Assembly: GCF_039645995.1 (NCBI RefSeq)
Contig: NZ_CP147920.1
Location: forward strand, 744,001 to 808,000
Length of the DNA stretch: 64,000 nucleotides
Source: Sulfurimonas sp. HSL3-1
GTDB taxonomy: Bacteria; Campylobacterota; Campylobacteria; Campylobacterales; Sulfurimonadaceae
Reading direction: 5' to 3'
In this document: positions 38,642-48,100 of the stretch, piece by piece
Layout: each line of letters opens with the position of its first letter
Numbering within the stretch: the stretch's first letter is position 1
The notes under the pieces: model-generated
Database searches by the model: none
What the model was told of the DNA's origin: nothing
What the model saw: the letters and a program-made list of their open reading frames with translations, nothing else
Translations under genes and position numbers: made by a program

Positions 38642-39373
38642 ATGAAAATTGCCATTATGGGGGCCATGGTCGAAGAGGTGGAGCCGTTTCTCGACGCGGG
38701 GGAACACGAACCGCTGCTCAAATACTTCAAGAAGCACAACGACGTCGAATATGCCGGGAACCTCTACCACGAGGCCCGTTTCAAAGGGCTTGATATCGTG
38801 CTGGGCTACAGCAAGATCGGCAAGGTGAACGCGGCATTGACCGCCGCGACAATGCTGGAGAAGTTCGGCTGCGAGATGCTGCTTTTCACCGGGGTGGCGG
38901 GTGCCGTGAACCCTGACCTGAAAATCGGTGATCTGATCGCGGCGACGCAGCTGTGCCAGCATGACCTTGACATCACGGCGTTCGGTCACCCGCACGGTTT
39001 TGTGCCCGAAGGCAAGGTCTACGTTGAACCGTCCCGCGAGCTCCTGCATATGGCCAGAAGCGTGGCCGAGGAGAAGGGGATCGAACTCAAAGGGGGGATC
39101 ATCGCGACCGGCGACCAGTTCATCGCAGACGCGGAGCGTAAAGCCTGGATTGAAAAGACCTTCGAGGCGGACGCTATCGAAATGGAGGGGGCGGCCGTTG
39201 CCGTCGTCTGCGATGCGATGCAGGTTCCCTTCTTCGTGCTGCGCGCGATCAGCGACGCCGCAGACTTGGACGCGACGTTCGATTTCGACGAATTCCTGAA
39301 GCACTCATCACAGGTCAGCAGCAGTTTCGTCATGGGGATGCTGGAGAAGATCGCCGCCACCCATGGTCAGTAA
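38642..39373 (+). CDS. mtnN: MTA/SAH nucleosidase (also aminodeoxyfutalosine nucleosidase)
   Basis: 243 residues. Phosphorylase/hydrolase fold with MKIAIMGAMVEEVEP, GYSKIGKVNAA, LLFTGVAGAVNPDL, the catalytic DAIEMEGAAVAVVCD and the general acid in AISDAAD. Cleaves methylthioadenosine and S-adenosylhomocysteine. In this phylum the same enzyme performs the nucleosidase step of the futalosine menaquinone route (known for Helicobacter and Campylobacter homologues). ATG at 38642 fits the AGGAA site better than the ATG one codon earlier. Overlaps the TtcA-like gene by 11 bases. Confidence 0.94.
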   Translation: MKIAIMGAMVEEVEPFLDAGEHEPLLKYFKKHNDVEYAGNLYHEARFKGLDIVLGYSKIGKVNAALTAATMLEKFGCEMLLFTGVAGAVNPDLKIGDLIAATQLCQHDLDITAFGHPHGFVPEGKVYVEPSRELLHMARSVAEEKGIELKGGIIATGDQFIADAERKAWIEKTFEADAIEMEGAAVAVVCDAMQVPFFVLRAISDAADLDATFDFDEFLKHSSQVSSSFVMGMLEKIAATHGQ

Positions 39374-40112
39374 AAAAATCATGCGGCAGCTCGGCCGCAC
39401 CAACGCTGCTTTCAACCTGGTCGAGGAGGGAGACCGTATCCTCGTGGGGCTCTCGGGAGGCAAAGACTCCCTGACCCTCGTGCATGCCATGAAGGAGCAG
39501 CAGCGCCGCGCGCCCTTCAACTTCGAATTGATCGCCGTGACCGTTGCATACGGGATGGGAGAGGATTTTTCCGCGCTGATCGAACACTGCCGCTCTCACG
39601 GCATTGAGCATCACATCCACGATACGAACATCTACGACACGGCCAAGGAGAAAATCCGCAAAAACTCCTCGTACTGCAGTTTTTTCTCGCGGATGCGCCG
39701 CGGGTCGCTTTACAGCGCCGCGGAGAAGTTCGGCTGCAACAAGGTCGCCCTGGGGCACCACCTCGATGACGCAGCCGAAAGCTTTTTTATGAACCTGATC
39801 TACAACGGGCACCTGCGTTCACTCGCCCCGAAGTACCGGGCGGACAACGGCCTCATTGTCATCCGCCCCCTGATCCAGATGCGCGAACGCCAGCTTGCCG
39901 CCGCCGCGCACGACAACGACTGGCCGACCATCGGCGACGAGGCATGCCCCTCCATGCGTTTCGATGTCAAGATGCCCTACGCACGCGCCGAGATGAAGAC
40001 GATGCTCTCGGAGATGGAGGGAAAATACCCCGACCTCTTCACGTCGATCAACGCGGCCTTCGGCCATATCTCCGACGACAGTTTTTTCGATCCGGAACGT
40101 TTCGCGCTCTAG
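39363..40112 (+). CDS. ttcA: TtcA-like PP-loop tRNA thiolation enzyme, one cluster cysteine missing
   Basis: 249 residues. The ATP pyrophosphatase PP-loop LSGGKDSL is intact, as are the TtcA-type stretches NKVALGHHLDDAAESFFMNL and VIRPLIQMRE. TtcA makes 2-thiocytidine at tRNA position 32 with an iron-sulfur cluster held by a C-x-x-C pair and a later Cys. Here the pair reads Cys105-Ser-Phe-Phe108 in front of SRMRRGSLY, so the second Cys is Phe (codon TTC); the later Cys is kept as Cys195 (EACPSM). Either the cluster binds differently or the enzyme belongs to a TtcA-related group with another job. Confidence 0.85.
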   Translation: MVSKKIMRQLGRTNAAFNLVEEGDRILVGLSGGKDSLTLVHAMKEQQRRAPFNFELIAVTVAYGMGEDFSALIEHCRSHGIEHHIHDTNIYDTAKEKIRKNSSYCSFFSRMRRGSLYSAAEKFGCNKVALGHHLDDAAESFFMNLIYNGHLRSLAPKYRADNGLIVIRPLIQMRERQLAAAAHDNDWPTIGDEACPSMRFDVKMPYARAEMKTMLSEMEGKYPDLFTSINAAFGHISDDSFFDPERFAL

Positions 40113-40594
40113 GAGCGTCTGCGGCGGTGATGCCGCCGTACGGAAACGATCCAGAGGCGCTGGACCAGGTAGTAGCCTGCGACTGAAAAGAGGGTAGAGT
40201 AGAAGAGGGCGCCCGTATACAGCGGCACAACGATCGCATCGAAGTTCTGCTCAAACCACTCCAGGCTCATAGCAACGTGTGGCAGATTGTGCATGCCGAG
40301 CAGGAAGCCGCCGGTTTGATACTCGACATAGTAGATAAAAGGCATCGTCGCGGGGTTGGTGATCCAGACCAGGGCAATGGAGAGCGGCAGGTTGAAGCGG
40401 AAAAGCGGCTGCAGCAGCACGATGGCGACCATCTGCGCCGGCATGGGGATAAAGGCGATGAAAAGGCCGACAAGAACGCCTTTTGCAACTGCGTGTCTGT
40501 TCACGCTTAGAAAAGCACGGGGTATTTTATACTTTGCGATGACGTCGGCATACTTTTCATTGAAGCGGCTGCGTTTGAAAAACCGTCGGATCAT
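40109..40594 (-). CDS. DUF2062 membrane protein
   Basis: 161 residues. DUF2062 pattern with several membrane segments: GVLVGLFIAFIPMPAQMVAIVLLQPLFRFN, ALVWITNPATMPFIYYVEYQTGGFLLG and a C-terminal helix. Very basic C-terminal tail (RRHHRRRRS). Function unknown. Converges on the TtcA-like gene with a 4-base overlap. Confidence 0.85.
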   Translation of the reverse strand: MIRRFFKRSRFNEKYADVIAKYKIPRAFLSVNRHAVAKGVLVGLFIAFIPMPAQMVAIVLLQPLFRFNLPLSIALVWITNPATMPFIYYVEYQTGGFLLGMHNLPHVAMSLEWFEQNFDAIVVPLYTGALFYSTLFSVAGYYLVQRLWIVSVRRHHRRRRS

Positions 40595-40621
40595 GCCGTC
40601 ACCCCGTGCAAAAGTCGCAGT

Positions 40622-40692
40622 ATTATAACTGCTTTAACGAAATTGGCTATTAAAACAGGAATAAAATTCGTTTAAATGATAGCCGATATAAT
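40622..40692. promoter_or_regulatory. Divergent -10 boxes between DUF2062 and rhodanese genes
   Basis: TATAAT on the minus strand at 40622-40627 (28 bases before the DUF2062 start) and on the plus strand at 40687-40692 (43 bases before the rhodanese gene). Confidence 0.55.
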
Positions 40693-40734
40693 TTTGCCTA
40701 ATTTTTATAACCTAATGATTTCAAAGGGAAGATA

Positions 40735-41082
40735 ATGTCAAGTCTTAACGTATATCCGGACAAAGAGCTGCTGGAAAACTCCGATATGGTCGTCGTCGAT
40801 ATCCGCACCGAGATGGAGTGGATGCAAACGGGCGTCGTTCCGGGATGTAAAACGGTCACCTTTTTCCAGATGGACGGCAGCTACGACGCGGAAGGCTTTA
40901 TGAAGGCAATGGATGCACTTGGTGGCAAAGAGAAAGAGATCGGCTTCATCTGCCGCACCGGTTCCCGTACGGCGCAGGTCGCCATGTTCATGAAGCAGCA
41001 GGGCTACAACGTCAAGAACCTCGCCGGCGGCGTCATGAAGCTGATGAGCGAGGGATACGAGCTCGTTCCCTACAAGGGCTGA
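40735..41082 (+). CDS. Rhodanese-domain sulfurtransferase
   Basis: 115 residues, one rhodanese domain without signal peptide. VVDIRTEMEWMQTGVVPG and the active-site loop CRTGSRTAQVA (catalytic Cys) are intact, followed by YNVKNLAGGVMKLMSEG. Cytosolic persulfide carrier; single gene, so the sulfur acceptor is unknown. Confidence 0.92.
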   Translation: MSSLNVYPDKELLENSDMVVVDIRTEMEWMQTGVVPGCKTVTFFQMDGSYDAEGFMKAMDALGGKEKEIGFICRTGSRTAQVAMFMKQQGYNVKNLAGGVMKLMSEGYELVPYKG

Positions 41083-41090
41083 TCGCCCGC

Positions 41091-41531
41091 TCAAGCGGAA
41101 ACAAACTCGCTGCGCAGCTCTCCGAAGAGCCGCAGGATACTCTCCTGGTAGGCGGTCACGTCGGGATCGTCCTGGCATGTGAGCAGCGGCTCCAGCTGGT
41201 CCAGATCGATCTTCAGCGCGTAGCGCGGCACGGAACGCAGGTCGCGGATGATATCTTCGACCAGTGCGTCGATGTCGAGCCCATTGTTTTTCAGGACCTT
41301 TTCCACCATCTCCCGCGTCGTCAGTACCAGCGTATTTGAACGGTCCTCGTCGTTGTAGATCTTCATCCCCGCCTCTTTGACGACGTCGAATTCACACTCG
41401 TTCGCTTCGTTGTCGGCCGAGATGAGCGCGGCAAAAAGTTTGGCACGGAATTCAAGCGAGCTGTGGTGATAGAGGAATAGCTCCCGGAACGCGTTGAAGA
41501 GAAAATATTTGAAGCTGAAGCGGATCGCCAT
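41091..41531 (-). CDS. Hypothetical protein
   Basis: 146 residues, ATG at 41531 chosen because AAGGGG lies upstream; an open frame extends further but without a good start. Soluble and helical, with a Phe-rich N terminus (IRFSFKYFLFNAFRELFLYHHSSLEFRAKLFAALISADN) and an acidic remainder. The fold may recall TerB-like domains (AKLFAALISADNEANECEFDVV), but this is only a faint resemblance. Divergent from the ChaN-like gene. Confidence 0.7.
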   Translation of the reverse strand: MAIRFSFKYFLFNAFRELFLYHHSSLEFRAKLFAALISADNEANECEFDVVKEAGMKIYNDEDRSNTLVLTTREMVEKVLKNNGLDIDALVEDIIRDLRSVPRYALKIDLDQLEPLLTCQDDPDVTAYQESILRLFGELRSEFVSA

Positions 41532-41571
41532 CTCGTCGCTACCCCTTAAGGCATTTGGGATATTATACTGC

Positions 41572-42486
41572 ATGCAATATTTCAGGGCACTTTCCCTCGC
41601 CGTTTTTTTCATACTCTTTTCGGGCTGCTCCCACCCCCGGGCCGCATTGCAGCATATCCTGCCGCAGTCGTGCGGCGTTTACGATATGAAACAGGCCGCC
41701 TGTATCGGCGATGCGGAGCTGGTGGCACGCCTTTCGCCCTACCGGGTGCTCTTTGTCGGGGACCATCACTCCAGCGAAGCGATGCACAGACGCTTCGCCG
41801 AAGTGTTGAGCCGCCTGGGAGAAAACGGGCGCCGTCTCCTGCTGGCCAACGAATGGTTTACCCCAGAGGATGATGACCTCCTGTCACGCTACGCGCGCGG
41901 CGCATATGACGGAAACTTCACCGCAGAGATCGGCTGGAAAACGAAAGCGGGCTACCCTTTTTCATCGTACGATCCCATCTATAAAAGCATCGTGGGAGCC
42001 GGGGGGATGCTCTTCGGTGTCAATATGGACAAGTCCTTTCAAAAAGCCGTTTCGGACGGCAATCTGAGCGCCATGTCCGAGGATGAACAAGCGTTCTTCG
42101 AGCATCTCGATCTGAACCTGAGTGCGCACAAGGCGATGCTTGCGCCCTTCTTCGCCCACTGCCACGCGAAGCAGGAGGGTGAAAGCGCGCAGCAGTGCCG
42201 GGAGCGGATGTACCGGGTGCAGGTCGCGTGGGACAGCTATATGGGTGAGCAGAGCGCACGGCTTGCCGCGGAAGAACTGCATTCGGACGAGGAGCTGCTT
42301 GTCGTCTTTGCCGGGGCGTTCCATATGGCTTACGGCCTGGGGATCAACGCCCGCTTCGCCCGCCGCAGCGCCGAGCCTTATGTGACGATCCTTCCCGTAC
42401 CCGCGGGCAGCACCGATGCCGATGTCGGCGAAGCGGATTACCTGCTGTTCTATACCCCCGACGCACCTCCCAAGGAGACAGAATGA
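41572..42486 (+). CDS. ChaN-like haem-binding lipoprotein (DUF399)
   Basis: 304 residues. Short lipoprotein signal peptide with lipobox FSGC (Cys19). The ChaN/EreA-like fold is recognised by VLFVGDHHSSEAMHRRFAEVL, LLANEWFTPEDD and VVFAGAFHMAYGLG; in Campylobacter ChaN these histidines bind cofacial haem at the outer membrane, suggesting iron acquisition. Its start lies only 5 bases after a TATTAT box and has no ribosome-binding site (see findings). The stop overlaps the transporter start by ATGA. Confidence 0.85.
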   Translation: MQYFRALSLAVFFILFSGCSHPRAALQHILPQSCGVYDMKQAACIGDAELVARLSPYRVLFVGDHHSSEAMHRRFAEVLSRLGENGRRLLLANEWFTPEDDDLLSRYARGAYDGNFTAEIGWKTKAGYPFSSYDPIYKSIVGAGGMLFGVNMDKSFQKAVSDGNLSAMSEDEQAFFEHLDLNLSAHKAMLAPFFAHCHAKQEGESAQQCRERMYRVQVAWDSYMGEQSARLAAEELHSDEELLVVFAGAFHMAYGLGINARFARRSAEPYVTILPVPAGSTDADVGEADYLLFYTPDAPPKETE

Positions 42487-43757
42487 CGCGTGAATCGAAG
42501 CGAATCTACGGCTGGGCGCTCTATGACTGGGCCAATTCCGCCTATGCCACCACGGTGATGGCCGGGTTCTTCCCGCTCTTTTTCAAAGCCTTCTACAGCG
42601 CCGATACCGATGCGACGCTCTCAACGGCCCAGCTGGGGGTCGCTAACGCGGTCTCCAGCATCATCGTCGTGCTGTTGGCACCGCTGCTCGGGGCCATCGC
42701 CGACGCCGGCGGCATCCGCAAGCGTTTCTTGCTGCTTTTCGCCTTCCTGGGCATCCTGATGAGCGCCGCGCTCGCCCTGGTCGGAAAGGGGCAGTGGGAG
42801 CTGGCCGCATTTGTCTATGTCCTGGGGAATATCGGTTTTATGGGGTCGAACATTTTTTATGACGCCTTTCTACCCTCGGTCACCTCGGAGGACCGTTTCG
42901 ACAAGGTCTCCGGGCTGGGGTATGCGCTGGGGTATCTTGGCGGCGGGATCCTTTTTGCGCTGAACGTGGCGATGGTGCAGCAGCCCGAGTGGTTCGGGCT
43001 TGCCGATGCGGCGGCAGGGGTGAAAGCCTCTTTTATTTCCGTAGCACTCTGGTGGATGCTCTTCGCACTGCCCTTCGTCCTCTGGGTCAAGGAGAAGCGC
43101 AATACCCGCAAAATCGGTACGGTGACCCTCACGGTGCTCGGCTACCGTCGCCTGATGCGTACATTTCACAAGATCAAGCATCTCAGAGGCCTTTTCCTTT
43201 TCCTCGTCGCCTATTGGTTCTACATCGACGGGGTCGACACGATCATCCGGATGGCCGTCGATTACGGCATGGCAATAGGGTTCGAGGCCGGGGACCTGAT
43301 CAAGGCCCTGCTGCTGGTACAGTTCATCGGGTTCCCGGCGACGATCCTTGTCGCGAAGCTGGCGCAGATGTGGGATACGAAAAAGGCGATCTATCTTACC
43401 CTTGGTTTTTATGTCCTGATCGCCATAATGGCGGCCTTCATGCACGACGTCAGCTCCTTCTACCTGCTCGCGGCGATGATTGCGCTGGTGCAGGGCGGTA
43501 TCCAGGCGATGAGCCGTTCGTACTATTCGAAAATGATCCCCGCGGAGTACGCGGCGGAGTTCTTCGGCTTTTACAATTTCCTCGGAAAGTTCGCCACGGT
43601 TTTGGGGCCGCTGCTTATCGGCGCCGTCGCCCTGGCGACGGAGAGTTCCCGGGCGGGGATCGCTTCGGTCGCGGTCTTTTTCGTGATCGGCGCGGTACTG
43701 CTCTATATGGTCGATGAAAAAGCGGTGGCGGAGGAGGTCAGGGGCGCGATGCGCTAA
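42483..43757 (+). CDS. MFS transporter of the UMF1 (Atg22-like) family
   Basis: 424 residues with 12 predicted membrane segments. RIYGWALYDWANSAYATTVMAGFFPLFFK at the N terminus, FYDAFLPSVTSEDRFDKVSGLGYALGYLGGG and GGIQAMSRSYYSKMIPAEYAAEFFGFYN are the UMF1 signatures. Eukaryotic relatives export amino acids from the vacuole; bacterial substrates are unknown. Coupled to the ChaN-like gene and converging with mutY by 20 bases. Confidence 0.9.
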   Translation: MTRESKRIYGWALYDWANSAYATTVMAGFFPLFFKAFYSADTDATLSTAQLGVANAVSSIIVVLLAPLLGAIADAGGIRKRFLLLFAFLGILMSAALALVGKGQWELAAFVYVLGNIGFMGSNIFYDAFLPSVTSEDRFDKVSGLGYALGYLGGGILFALNVAMVQQPEWFGLADAAAGVKASFISVALWWMLFALPFVLWVKEKRNTRKIGTVTLTVLGYRRLMRTFHKIKHLRGLFLFLVAYWFYIDGVDTIIRMAVDYGMAIGFEAGDLIKALLLVQFIGFPATILVAKLAQMWDTKKAIYLTLGFYVLIAIMAAFMHDVSSFYLLAAMIALVQGGIQAMSRSYYSKMIPAEYAAEFFGFYNFLGKFATVLGPLLIGAVALATESSRAGIASVAVFFVIGAVLLYMVDEKAVAEEVRGAMR

Positions 43758-44694
43758 GCTGCTTCAGCACCTTGTGGTCCGCCCCGCTCAGGGCCAGAGC
43801 GTCGATCTCCTCTCTTTGGAAATAGGTGAGCCCTTCGCGGTGTGCTTCGCAGAGCCAGACCTGCGCTTCGAGCCGGAAGTGCGAATAGACCTGCACGATG
43901 CTTTCGAGCGTTTTCCCCTGCTCGGGCGGCGCTGTTTGTTCATGAAACCCCCAAAGCCCGTGCAGGAATCTTCCTTCGCGCTGTTTTAACCCGTAACGGC
44001 CGTTGTGCCTGTAAACGACGATATGCCGTTCGCGCACCGGGACGCTTTTGCGCTTTTTCGGGGCGGGGTAGTACAGGGGGTCGCCCGCGGCGCCTTTGCA
44101 GGCGCCTTCGAAGGGGCAGGCATCGCATGCTGTACTCTTTGGGAGGCAGAGCGTCGCGCCGATATCCATCATTGCCTGGTTGAATTCAAAAGGGTGTTCG
44201 GGGTCGAAGAGCTTTTCGGCCAGTCGCCAGAGGGTTTTCTCATCGGCCTCCCTGCGGCCGAAGAAACGGTAGAGGATACGCTTGACGTTGGCATCGAGGA
44301 TGGGTACAGGCGCGCCGTAGGCAAACGCGGCGATGGCGTGGGCCGTGCTTTTGCCGATCCCGGGCAGACGGATCAGACCCTCGACGGTTCCGGGCATATA
44401 GGGCGCAGCAAGTTGTGCGGCCCTGTGCAGGTTCTTCGCACGGGTATAGTAGCCCAACCCTTCCCACTGCTTCAATACGTCGTCAAGCGGAGCGCTCGCG
44501 AGGGAGGGGAGCGTCGGAAAGCGCTCGAGAAAGGGGAAATAGAAGCGTTCGAGCACGGTCTTGACCTGGGTCTGTTGCAGCATGATCTCGCTGACCCAGA
44601 TCCGGTAGGGATCATCGGTATTTCGCCACGGAAGGGTATGGCGGCCGTGGTGTTCATACCACTGCAGCAGCCGGTTGTGCAGATCTACATTCAT
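43738..44694 (-). CDS. mutY: A/G-specific adenine DNA glycosylase MutY
   Basis: 318 residues. Removes adenine mispaired with 8-oxoguanine. Helix-hairpin-helix and catalytic Asp region (LIRLPGIGKSTAHAIAAFAYGAPVPILDANVKRI), EIMLQQTQVKTV, and the four-Cys iron-sulfur ligand pattern C-x6-C-x2-C-x5-C in CLPKSTACDACPFEGAC. A short C-terminal NUDIX-like domain follows. ATG at 44694 chosen; the longer frame lacks support. Confidence 0.94.
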   Translation of the reverse strand: MNVDLHNRLLQWYEHHGRHTLPWRNTDDPYRIWVSEIMLQQTQVKTVLERFYFPFLERFPTLPSLASAPLDDVLKQWEGLGYYTRAKNLHRAAQLAAPYMPGTVEGLIRLPGIGKSTAHAIAAFAYGAPVPILDANVKRILYRFFGRREADEKTLWRLAEKLFDPEHPFEFNQAMMDIGATLCLPKSTACDACPFEGACKGAAGDPLYYPAPKKRKSVPVRERHIVVYRHNGRYGLKQREGRFLHGLWGFHEQTAPPEQGKTLESIVQVYSHFRLEAQVWLCEAHREGLTYFQREEIDALALSGADHKVLKQLSASRP

Positions 44695-44701
44695 GGTGCG
44701 G

Positions 44702-44707
44702 ATTATA
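44702..44707 (-). promoter_or_regulatory. -10 box of mutY
   Basis: TATAAT on the minus strand just 7 bases upstream of the mutY ATG, so the transcript would have almost no leader. Confidence 0.45.
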
Positions 44708-44798
44708 GCAGACGCGTGTCGGAATGCAATCGTATAGTGCACTATTTATGTCTGCAATCAAATTGATTTTTCTTATATGAAATTAATTTTCTACGCTC

Positions 44799-44804
44799 TA
44801 TACT
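44799..44804 (+). promoter_or_regulatory. -10 box of the riboswitch/surface-protein transcript
   Basis: TATACT in a very AT-rich stretch (TTTTCTACGCTCTATACTGG), giving a start near 44811 and a leader of about 300 bases before the surface-protein ATG. Confidence 0.5.
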
Positions 44805-44887
44805 GGGAGGTAATGAATAGCTGTTTTTCTCACGGCTTCGCGCTAAAAAGTGAAGGGGAGGCTGTTCAAGGTTGTTTGATTTTTTTG

Positions 44888-44968
44888 TACTGCAAGAAAA
44901 GCCTAACCCGGTGCGAACCGGGGGCGGAAAGCTACGGATCTTCTCGAAGATGGCCGGGTTGCCAAAAG
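44888..44968 (+). promoter_or_regulatory. GEMM-I (cyclic di-GMP class I) riboswitch
   Basis: The first hairpin has stem CCCGGT/ACCGGG (44907-44912, 44917-44922) capped by a GCGA tetraloop of the GNRA type required for receptor docking. It is followed by GGCGGAAAGC, the counterpart of the family's GACGCAAAGC, a second hairpin (44938-44951), and ATGGCCGGGTTGCC, the conserved 3' strand. Aligned to the Vibrio Vc2 aptamer, position 20 is G (44901), A47 is A (44928), and pair 21-46 changes from G-C to C-G (44902-44927), a compensatory change. G at position 20 favours c-di-GMP over cyclic GMP-AMP. Downstream is a large secreted surface protein, the typical GEMM target. Confidence 0.82.
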
Positions 44969-44970
44969 TG

Positions 44971-45020
44971 GGGTAACTCGGTTGAAAAGTCTACTGATTC
45001 ACTCTGTTACCCTCCTTTTT
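44971..45020 (+). terminator. Terminator-like expression platform of the riboswitch
   Basis: GGGTAAC (44971-44977) pairs with GTTACCC (45006-45012), followed by TCC and five Ts (45013-45020). The loop is long (28 bases). Its location immediately after the aptamer suggests c-di-GMP controls premature termination. Direction of control cannot be read from the sequence. Confidence 0.5.
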
Positions 45021-45112
45021 GATTTGAGTACTTCGATGCCTGCCCGTGTCAAACGGGTTTGGATTTGGAACCGCTTCGCAAGAGCGGCTCTATACAACAG
45101 GAGACTCTAAAA

Positions 45113-48100
45113 ATGAAAGCTTCATTTCGAGATGAATGGGGGCTGATCAAGCGCATGCTGGGAGCGGGAGCACTGCTCTTCGCCGCAGCGGCGTCGGCCA
45201 ACATCGGCTATACGCTGGAAGGGTGTCGCTCCACGTCTATTCCCGACGGATATGACCTGGCCGCGAACGACTATGTCTGCCCCGACGGGGCCTATACGAC
45301 CGGTAACCTGAAAGGGTGGGCGGAGCTCGACCTTGTCCCGCACCGGGTGACGATCGAAAACAAGGGGAGCGATCCCCAGAAGTTCACCTTTACCGTCGGC
45401 GGTGACTACCTGTACGCCGAAGGCGGCGATCTGCGCGGGTGGGACTACATTTCCGTATTGACCCTCGATACGGACCTCTCCAACGACATCTGTAAAAATT
45501 GGGCGGAACAGTATCAGGACCAACTGGTTGTCCAGGATCTGCTTATTACACCCGACAATGAAGGTGCCGGGGGGGTCTTTACCACGATCTACCGACAGAT
45601 TTCCGTAGCAGGCGGCGGACCGAGAGACGGGGAGTATGCCGCGAACGGTCTTCCCGGCGGTGCCGTGTGTGTCGCCAACTACTATCAGCGTCTCGCCCTG
45701 GGGTCACACCTCTATTCGGGATCTTCTTTGCAATCCAACCTCTGGGATGCGAACCTGAGCTCTTCCGGCGGCCAGAAACGTGTCCAGCTCCCCGATGTCA
45801 AGGCGGTTGAAACCAGCAAAGACATGACGGCGCGCCAGGCCCAGTCTTTTGGATGGAGCATCTCCAAAAGCGGCCCGGCGACGGTTGAATTCGGCGACAC
45901 CTGTGCGCCGAGCGCCCCTACCAGCAAGCTGGTCGATGTCAACGTGACCTGGACGAAACTGGCGGCTACCCCGGAAGGCACGGTCGGTATCCACACCAAG
46001 ATCTATGTCTCCAACACCGCTTCACGCGAAATCTACGCCAATGTGTCTGATGTCGTCTACTACAGCGGCGGCATGACCAGTGTGCAGCCGGATGCGTGCA
46101 CTCCTTATCTGATGCCGCCAAACTTCTCCGGGGTCGTTTGCGAACACGATGTCATCGTCCCCGAAGATGAGAGCGGCGGACTGTACGATATCGCGACCAT
46201 CGGTTTCGAAGACCCTTACCTTCCTGATGTGCCGATCACGGTTACCCTGGAAGCCACCGCATCCGCATCGGTCCAACCGGGTGACCAGCTCAACACCACG
46301 GCAATCGTCAGAGACCACGAATGGATCGAAAGTACGAACGGACTGATGAGTTTCTCAAGCGGTACATTCACGCCGGGTGATATCGGTGAATACGATGCGC
46401 CGTACGTTTCGGGAACGCCGACGGTCGGCGACGTTAACTGGACCTCTTACACTGTTGAAGACAGCGGCGTGCTGGTCTTCCATAAGACTGTTTATATCGA
46501 CGGTCCGATAATCGCGACCGGTATGCTCAGCGACACCGCGACGATTGTGGGCGACGGGGGCTATACACCTGATCCTGCAACACATGAAATCGCGCTCTCT
46601 GCCGATGCGACCGTGTCGCTGACGATCAATAAAACAATGCCGGACGTGCTTGACGGCAACGACAGCATCGATGTCCTCTTTACCGTCTCCAGAGAGGGGA
46701 TGGATGACATCAACCGCACCCTGACCTTCACGGCGCTCAGCCCGTTGACCCAATCGGTGAAGATAGAAGGTCTGGAACCGGGTTCGTATACCGTAACGGA
46801 AACGGCCCCGACCGGGTTTGAGCCGGAAGTAAGTGCGATTAAACCGGTGACGATCACGCTGCCGTCCTGCGGCGAGTCTGTCACCTTTAACAACCAGCTG
46901 GCCGGCCAACCGGCGGTCAAAGTCATCAAAGTGACCAAACCGGCCGAGATCGAGGGCATCCCGCAAAAAGGCGACTGGAACATGACGCTTTATAAAGAGA
47001 CTGCTCCGGATGTCTGGACGGTTGTGACATCTCTGCTTACCGATCCGAACAGCGCAACGAACGTGCTTGTACCGGAAGGTGAACTCGCAGAGGGTCACTA
47101 CAAAGTCGTCGAAATCATGAAAGACGGCTGGTATATGTCCGATCAATCCGGTGATTGCGACTTCACTGTCGACTATCCGGAAGATCTCTATCGCGCCGAC
47201 TACGAGTGCCAGTTTGAAAATACCAAATACGGTACGGTGATCATCAACAAGCTGACCGTTCCTGCGGGAATGCCGGATTACTTCCACTTCGCCCAGGATC
47301 TCAACGGTTCGTATGATCTGAACCTGACGCATCTTGGGTCGCACACCTTTATGGATGTGATTCCGAAAACCTATACGGTGACGGAAGATGACCCGAAACC
47401 GGAGTATGATCTGATCGGTCTCTCCTGTGTCGAGCTTGACGGCGTGGAGAACAGCTCTACTTCTCTGAGCCAGCGCGAAGCAACGATCGTCGTCGATCCG
47501 GGTGAAACGGTCCAGTGTACCTACACCAACCGCAAGCGTGGTAAGATCGAACTGATCAAACACGAAAACGGCGGTACGACGTACACGCTGAATTGGACCT
47601 TTACGCTCAGCGGAAACGGTCTGAACCTGCTGGATACACCTGATGCGAACGGATTGGTAGACTTTAACGGAGTCTGGCTGGTTCCGGGTGCAAACTATAC
47701 AGTGTGTGAAACGGGTATCCCGGTTGCCTGGGAAAACCTCTGGTACGTTGAAGGTTCTCCGGTCTCTTATGACAATCCTGACTCAGGGGAAGCATCGAAC
47801 GAGAACCACTGCTATACCTTCAGCGTGGAAGCGAATCAGACGATCCACTTCGTCGTAGAGAACAACTATACGCCTCCGGGCGGTGAACCGCGTACGATCG
47901 GCTACTGGAAAAACTGGACGACATGTGACGGCCACGGCAACCAGCAGGAAAAAGCGGAAGCGGCAAACCTTCTGGCAGGCCAAACAGAGGTGTGGCTGGT
48001 CGATTATGTCCTGCCGATCACCCTGGGAAGCTTTGAAGTCGCCAGCTGTGAAGACGCGGTATCCATCCTGGATAAGCGCGATGTCTCCAGCGGCAAGAAG

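Noticed and set aside
44777-45022. 81-codon open frame over the riboswitch
   Set aside because: Overlaps the aptamer and terminator stem, whose structure is well supported.
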